DNA of 23,774 nucleotides, from the NCBI GenBank assembly GCA_019648995.1, contig BLXT01007982.1, forward strand, positions 560,073-583,846, in the 5' to 3' direction. Both the position numbers and the translations under genes were made by a program. Positions 19,088 to 23,774 of this stretch are shown in pieces. The stretch's first letter is position 1. Each line of letters begins with the position of its first letter. Under the pieces are notes generated by a model. It was not told where the DNA came from, did not search any database, and was given only the letters and a program-made list of their open reading frames with translations. The DNA comes from Plakobranchus ocellatus (taxonomy: Eukaryota; Mollusca; Gastropoda; Plakobranchidae).

Positions 19088-19861
19088 ATGAAAAGGACAG
19101 TCCTTGACAAGATAAATTGGCCTTGTATTATATAAGTCTCTATCTCATCCAAAGGCTGCGATTCTTGACTAGACAGTGTTGGGAAATTTACAACGCTAGA
19201 AAAATAAATAAACGATTCGTTTAAAAAAAGAAAATAAGGTTACAATAGTTAATACTTGTTCAGTCTGCCTAACAGCGTATGGAAGAGAAAATAAACGAAC
19301 AAGCGAATTACAAAACGGACGGCTTACAGAAGTGTAGAGCGGCGTCTGAATGACGTCACATGGCCCATTGGTGAGATCAGTGGCAAGCGGTGAATATCGA
19401 ATAACTTTTTTTATGAGACTGAATTTCGGTATGTTTGTATGATACGCCTCAATGAAATATGGATTCCTTGTGTGACACTCGATTCATTCCATGTGTTCCG
19501 CTGAACACTGACTGTGACAATGAGTTCTTGGGCTGCAGATATACTGGCTCTGTCCGTCTACCGCCTGCAAATTGAAGACAACTGACGGATACAAAAATGT
19601 AACTATACTACGCCCCTCATTTGTTATCTTCAGTATAAGCAAACGTGTTTCGAGACGCTGGCCTCATTCGACAAAATAGAAAAAGTCAACATGTCTTTTT
19701 TTTCAATTACGCAAAAAATCGCAAATTCCTCGCACCCGGAGGTTCTCCCATGCGCTGAAATCAAATTTGGGCTTACAAAAACAATTAAACGTGTATTTTG
19801 ATGTTTTGGGTTTTATTAATTCACGCTCCGCCTGAGGCTATAAGTCATTTCCGCTTGGGTG
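19088..19861. other. Non-repetitive stretch with promoter-like motifs
   Basis: No gene is assigned. It contains a CRE palindrome and an inverted CCAAT at 19351-19371, and a Penelope-terminal-like word on the minus strand near 19630-19680. Confidence 0.35.
19351..19371 (+). promoter_or_regulatory. CRE palindrome (TGACGTCA) next to inverted CCAAT
   Basis: TGACGTCA at 19351-19358 is the full cAMP-response-element palindrome. ATTGG at 19367-19371 is a CCAAT box on the minus strand. The pair is typical of metazoan core promoters, but no transcript start is evident. Confidence 0.3.
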
Positions 19862-20053
19862 TCATCCGTCTTGAAGGAAAGAAGCAACATACAGCACTTC
19901 AATGCGGCTGTCCTCGAACAGTAACTGTTGTCTGCAAGACGGAGTTATTGTGATCAAGTTGTCGGTCATCTCTCTTTTGTATTTGCAAGTGAGGCGTGTT
20001 CGGTCCTCGTCCTTCTTTATCTTTCCAACTGTTGCCTTCAAACCGGGCTTAGT
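19862..20053 (-). other. Coding-like open segment, minus strand (opposite strand also open)
   Basis: The minus strand is open for 63 codons ending in TGA at 19862-19864. It reads PGLKATVGKIKKDEDRTR, then TCKYKREMTDNLITITP, and closes IEVLYVASFLQDG. The composition is natural. The plus strand also has an ATG frame over almost the same bases (19902-20084, MRLSSNSNCCLQ at the start), preceded by a TATAAG at 19839-19844 and carrying a donor-like CAA|GTGAGG at 19988. At most one is likely real. I favour the minus strand slightly. Confidence 0.27.
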
Positions 20054-20109
20054 TTATCTTCAGCCTAAATCGACTCAAGCATAGAAATCATTAAAGTCTT
20101 CCCGAAAAT

Positions 20110-20479
20110 TGTATGAAATTTTTATTAATTTAAATCAGTAGACATTTCAGTACAGCAATGTATCTCTCTGTAGATCTACAAGTTCCTAAAGATCAGCCGT
20201 CCATCTTTTGGCAATCTCTTCCACAATCTAACAACCATTCTTTTGTTCCCACCGCCTACAGCTTCTAGAAAGTATAAATTATTCTATTCATAGGCTAAAC
20301 TATCAATATCACATAAAGAACTCATTCTAGAAACTACCGTCTCATATAATCAAGGCTAACTAACGATATCAACCAATCAAATACTCTCATTAATCCCCTC
20401 CCTTACACGTAAATGTCACAGGCTTTTCTCTTCTCTTAATATTTTCATAAGTTCGAAAACCTTCCCGAAATTCCTAGAT
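20110..20479 (-). CDS. Putative terminal exon with 3' UTR and polyA signal, minus strand
   Basis: On the minus strand a strong acceptor (a run of ten T, then AACCCTTTTAG) ends at 20480. The following exon reads, after one leading base, SRNFGKVFELMKILREEKSL and a TGA stop at 20416-20418. About 300 bases later an AATAAA lies near 20118-20123, giving a plausible 3' end. The short peptide is charged and helical with no low complexity. The upstream exon was not found: a minus-strand stretch near 20580-20640 contains LSLDLNPERLIF but ends in a stop. The gene is unidentified. Confidence 0.3.
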
Positions 20480-20970
20480 CTAAAAGGGTTAAAAAAAAAA
20501 GGCAAAACAATAACAGCACCCTCAGACTAACATAAGCCTACTAAGGCCTGATATTACAGGTAGACAGGGCTGAATCAAAATATCAGCCGTTCCGGATTTA
20601 GATCTAGACTCAATTCACAGGCAACAATTGTCACAGAGCGTTATCTTATTATATTGTAATTTGATAACAGTAAAGCATAACAGACAAAAAATTTTAGGCT
20701 ATTTTTCTGATTTTTATTTTCTTTTGTCTCTTTTTTATCTCAGATTTTTCGTGGACAGAAATTCAAATAGGTCTTCATTCACATTATATTATGTGTGCGG
20801 AATTGAGAATTTATCTTTAACTTTTTCGGCAAATAAGTCCTAACTTAGTGCGGAGGCGTTTCGCGTTCTCTGTAAATATATTTAGCTCTTTCATTACACT
20901 GGGGACCGGCTGAATGCATGAGTTTTGATAATTGATTGTGGTAGATTAGGGTCATTGATTACAAAATAAA
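20480..20970. other. AT-rich stretch, possible intron of the minus-strand candidate
   Basis: The plus-strand frame 20628-20843 is AT-rich and unconvincing. Otherwise nothing. Confidence 0.4.
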
Positions 20971-20971
20971 A

Positions 20972-21002
20972 TGTGTGTGTGTGTGTGTGTGTTTTTTTTT
21001 TT
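20972..21002. repeat. (TG)n plus T-run
   Basis: About ten TG units followed by about eleven T. Confidence 0.95.
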
Positions 21003-21184
21003 CTGTCAGGTCTAGTTTTTATACTGAGTTACCTCCCATTTATTAATGATATGAAGTTAAAATAAAAATATACCTCTTTTAAAAATACAATCACACATGT
21101 GAGAAGTCCAAAACATACTAATTATATTTATTTACATTGGGAAACAAATCAGCTGTTACAGTGAAACTTTCAGGAAGTTCCAGA

Positions 21185-21327
21185 GTTATTTAGGCCCAAA
21201 TACGCGTTCAACTGACCTATCAAGTGCTGGGTGGACACAGAGGAGCAATGAAAAATTGACTTGGGCCAGAGTGGGATTCGAACCTCGGACTTCTCACTGG
21301 TGGCCCTGCCAGATGTGCCACCGCTCT
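21185..21327 (-). mobile_element. tRNA-derived SINE, minus strand
   Basis: On the minus strand an A-box-like GTGGCACATCTGGC lies at about 21308-21321 and a perfect B box GGTTCGAATCC at 21274-21284. A non-tRNA body follows toward 21185 with words such as TCTGTGTCCACCCAGC. The ends of the tRNA-like part do not pair, so it is not a functional tRNA gene. The head and body differ from the SINE at 9179, so it is a different family. The GTCCACCCAG word is reminiscent of conserved central domains shared by several invertebrate SINEs, an impression I cannot test. Confidence 0.68.
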
Positions 21328-21602
21328 TGTATTATTGAGAAATAAAGTTTAATTGTTCGTACTCTGATTTACATATGTATATTATCTCAATAACCGTATT
21401 GAAATAAAATTTTTCGGTCTGTCTTGGGGATCTCATACATTCTTGTACAAGTAAGCGGTTGATATTTCACTCTGGGTCATTCCTACCTTAATTTTAGGAG
21501 AATTCCCTATAAAATTCTTGCCAAGAAATGCAAATCAATAAATTTGAAGGGAAGGCAATGGTAAAGTGTGGTTTCCTAAAATATTATCACCCACCATAGC
21601 CC
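21328..21602. other. AT-rich stretch without a recognisable gene
   Basis: Nothing supported. Confidence 0.45.
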
Positions 21603-21812
21603 ATCCTTCACACTAAATTTTGACTTTTACAATTTCAGATTAATTCATGTAGTCACAAACAAATAATTGGCCGTTTTTTTCTATCAGAAACGGGCACATT
21701 CATGTTTATCCTTTACACTAACATTAGACATGTACAATTCCGGTTTAATTCATTTAGTTATCCAAGGGAAAATTTCGCTTATTTCTATCAGAAACAGAAC
21801 ATTTGGATCCAT
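21603..21812 (+). repeat. Diverged 105-bp tandem duplication
   Basis: Units start at 21603 (ATCCTTCACACTAA) and 21708 (ATCCTTTACACTAA). They share ACAATT..GG/AG..TTAATTCAT.TAGT and end near TTTCTATCAGAAAC in both. Identity is roughly 70 percent by eye. The 62-residue frame at 21667-21855 crosses both units and is probably not coding. Confidence 0.7.
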
Positions 21813-22762
21813 GTTTCATAGACTTCAAGCTGGAGTAAATATTATTTTTTTTTAATCACATTTTTCTTTGCGTTGATCTTGACGCATGAAACATCCCTTA
21901 GACGATATCGAAATAAGCTTTGAAACCTAAAAAGGTATTAAATCGCACAGTTTTTAATTTTTGAGTCAAATGCAATGCACGGGTTATGTATTTTATACGC
22001 TTTAGTTTTTATCAATACATGAACTTAATTGCACTCTGCATGTTGTGATGAAAATAGCGGGAGAAGAAAATGATTCCACAAATAAACACTTTTTTTGCAC
22101 GAGATAAGTGTGGCAGTGTTTCTTTTGTAATGCCACAATTAACATTTAAAAAATGTAACGACTTTTCATGTCTAAGTTCGTACATAAAAGAACTAATACA
22201 ATCTTATAAATTCTCTTATGATACGAACAAATTCAAATGACTTGACCAGGCATAGCGCTGGCAGCTCACACAGATGATCATGAAGAGATTCTTCACATAC
22301 ATATTTTTTTGACATCCATATACATTTTTATAATTATGCCTTTTAGATTTCTTTTTTTTTTTTTTATAGTTTTCTGTTTACAAGTAGCATTACTTTCACT
22401 TGTGGGACATAAAAAACTTATTGAGGAAATTTTCACTTTTGCGCAAAAACTCAACTTTTACATCATTTGCTCATTCGCAACAATTTTGGTCACAACTCCA
22501 ACATAATAAATTTGATGCTTGCTTCCAAACTCACTCAAAAGACAAAATCATGCATTTACACAAACTCTTCTTGCATCATATTCAGATTCATGTGCCAAGT
22601 AACGGCTTAATGATTTGCTCGAAGTGGCAAGTAGGAAAGAAAGATATCTAAGCTTTTGATTTATATCTATTTATTCAACATTAATATACATTTATACAGC
22701 TATAAAGTTATGCAAAGATCTGAGGGATTTATCAATCTATCCTACCTTCACACACTCACATA
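21813..22762. other. AT-rich stretch with weak open frames
   Basis: Two overlapping plus-strand frames (22309-22506 and 22400-22651) follow a T-run that could be a polypyrimidine tract. Neither shows a domain. I do not call a gene. Confidence 0.4.
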
Positions 22763-22790
22763 CTCTCTTTCCTCTCTCTCTCTCTGTCTA

Positions 22791-22834
<44 letters not shown>

Positions 22835-22862
22835 TCTCTCTCTACTCCTCTATCTATTTATC
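22763..22862. repeat. (CT)n/(CTGT)n microsatellite
   Basis: CT array with CTGT and CTAT interruptions. The Ser/Leu-repeat frame over it is an artefact. Confidence 0.96.
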
Positions 22863-23053
22863 CATCTTTAGAAAATGTGCTTTTTTCATTTGTAAAATAA
22901 TGAGACAGAATTTCTTCATTATTTTAGAAAATGCATGTCATGCAATCGAATGAAATTAAAAGAGCACGTAAAACTGTAAAGTAATCTTACAAATGAATGC
23001 CATCGTATTATTATTTTTAGAAAACACACATAAAAAAATGAAAAAATCTTTTA
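22863..23053. other. AT-rich stretch without a recognisable gene
   Basis: Nothing supported. Confidence 0.4.
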
Positions 23054-23248
23054 ATGAAATCTTTTGAAAATTACCGATTATCTAATGATTTCTGCTCATG
23101 GCCATTAAATCTTGGAGACCAAAAGTTTGATTCTGAGTTAAAGGTCATAAGTACTTCATCCATTGAAAAGTACATTGCCCAAAATGTGTTGAACATGTTT
23201 CAAAGTATAGAAGAGCTAAGAGGTCCAATAGAGGACAAACAGAAATAA
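23054..23248 (+). CDS. Unidentified open frame, first of an adjacent pair
   Basis: A 64-residue frame from ATG 23054 begins MKSFENYRLSNDFCSWPL. It includes KVISTSSIEKYIAQNVLNMF and ends in EELRGPIEDKQK. An in-frame TGA lies at 23039-23041, so the ATG is the earliest possible start here. The composition is clearly more protein-like than the flanking AT-rich DNA. It lies directly upstream of the frame at 23232-23498 but in a different phase. They could be parts of one gene, two small genes, or one real and one chance frame. No family is recognised. Confidence 0.35.
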   Translation: MKSFENYRLSNDFCSWPLNLGDQKFDSELKVISTSSIEKYIAQNVLNMFQSIEELRGPIEDKQK

Positions 23249-23498
23249 CGACTACGTTCCTGACCAATATCTACGGTCCTATAACACAATAAATCCAAAC
23301 TATCTCAGATGTATGGAAGACCCCGTGTATAAGAGTGATGCAGCTCTAATAAGTGTGTTTCGCAATTCCTCCTGCTTCTCTGATTTGGAAAAAAATCTGG
23401 ACTTGTCAAGCAGCAATGAAGATGACATTGTCATGATAAACAATGGGATGTTTCTCAAATGGGCGCTGGGCCTTATCATTCTGTGGGTGGTCTTATAA
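23232..23498 (+). CDS. Unidentified open frame with hydrophobic C-terminus
   Basis: This frame is open from 23232 to a TAA at 23496-23498 (88 codons). The first ATG is at 23313 (61 residues), but protein-like sequence precedes it (NDYVPDQYLRSYNTINPN), so 23313 may not be the true start. It continues with MEDPVYKSDAALISVFRNS, a Ser/Asp/Glu-rich patch (DLSSSNEDDI) and a closing membrane-type segment, FLKWALGLIILWVVL, directly at the C-terminus, suggesting a tail-anchored membrane protein. AATAAA at 23501-23506 follows the stop by two bases. The function is unknown. The compact stop-plus-polyA arrangement is unusual for a host gene and might mean an integrated compact genome, but nothing else supports that. 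Confidence 0.42.
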   Translation, partial: RTNRNNDYVPDQYLRSYNTINPNYLRCMEDPVYKSDAALISVFRNSSCFSDLEKNLDLSSSNEDDIVMINNGMFLKWALGLIILWVVL

Positions 23499-23500
23499 GA

Positions 23501-23506
23501 AATAAA
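23501..23506 (+). terminator. Polyadenylation signal AATAAA
   Basis: Canonical hexamer two bases after the stop of the frame at 23232-23498. In AT-rich DNA this can occur by chance. Confidence 0.4.
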
Positions 23507-23774
23507 CAGTCATCTTAAATTTATTACACGTCTGTCTCTATTTAGCTGTATTTAGATATTACTTAGCTATCCAAGCATTATAATTTAAACATATGATTCT
23601 TATTCTTTATAGGAAAATTCTGTTGTATTCCGAACTTGTCTACAAAATTAAAAAAAAAAACCAATATAGAAAAAACAACATTTTTTGTTTTGTTTTGGGC
23701 AAATGGCGCCCCTAAATCAGATTTCTGACAAGGCAACAATATGAGTGAGCTTTATCACACACATACAAAAAAAA
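23507..23774. other. AT-rich window end
   Basis: A-runs near 23647-23660 and at the very end. No gene. Confidence 0.5.

Noticed and set aside
19625-19685. Minus-strand Penelope-terminal-like word (AATGAGGCCAGC, then CGAAACACG)
   Set aside because: It resembles hammerhead-bearing terminal repeats, but only five of seven CUGANGA bases match, stem II pairs poorly, no GUC is placed correctly, and no endonuclease frame precedes it.

Overview
The window reads as AT-rich non-coding DNA from an invertebrate nuclear genome. It has no bacterial-style operons, many microsatellites (about twenty long tracts in 24 kb), decayed LINE, Penelope-like, Ty3/gypsy and tRNA-SINE copies, splice-site-like signals, and a 136-base assembly gap at 12047-12182. 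This tandem-repeat density with RTE/CR1-like LINE debris fits a marine invertebrate such as a decapod crustacean or a mollusc, but the sequence alone does not fix the group. No complete host gene can be demonstrated.

Layout. 1-2560: simple repeats and AT-rich filler, including a 300-base purine-rich strand at 840-1135. 2560-3316: CR1/Jockey-like LINE remnant. 3830-4375: first of three copies of a second LINE, followed by a 152-bp recent tandem duplication (4541-4844). 4845-7500: mostly empty, with a TCTA microsatellite. 7529-8560: fossil Ty3/gypsy material in two opposite orientations, meeting at a tRNA-Trp-type primer-binding site. 9062-9360: TTC repeat plus a tRNA-derived SINE. 9890-10515: second copy of the LINE, on the minus strand. 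10622-11950: charged, decayed coding-like segments behind two CCAAT boxes, with a recurrent short motif. 12428-12783: a 178-bp tandem duplication. 12960-13585: third LINE copy. 13800-16400: long microsatellites and filler. 16399-17045: 3' end of a Penelope-like element with a decayed hammerhead-ribozyme core. 17741-18221: the best host-gene candidate, two minus-strand terminal exons. 18540-20480: relatively GC- and CpG-rich DNA with promoter-like motifs and several coding-like frames, including a possible minus-strand terminal exon with a polyA signal. 21185-21327: second tRNA-derived SINE. 21603-21812: a diverged 105-bp tandem duplication. 23054-23506: two adjacent open frames, the second ending in a hydrophobic C-terminus with AATAAA just after the stop.

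The points most worth checking are the unidentified minus-strand split gene at 17.7-18.2 kb, the Penelope-like tail with its ribozyme fossil, the head-to-head gypsy junction, and the motif-rich neighbourhood of the nuclear-localised-looking first exon at 10.9 kb.
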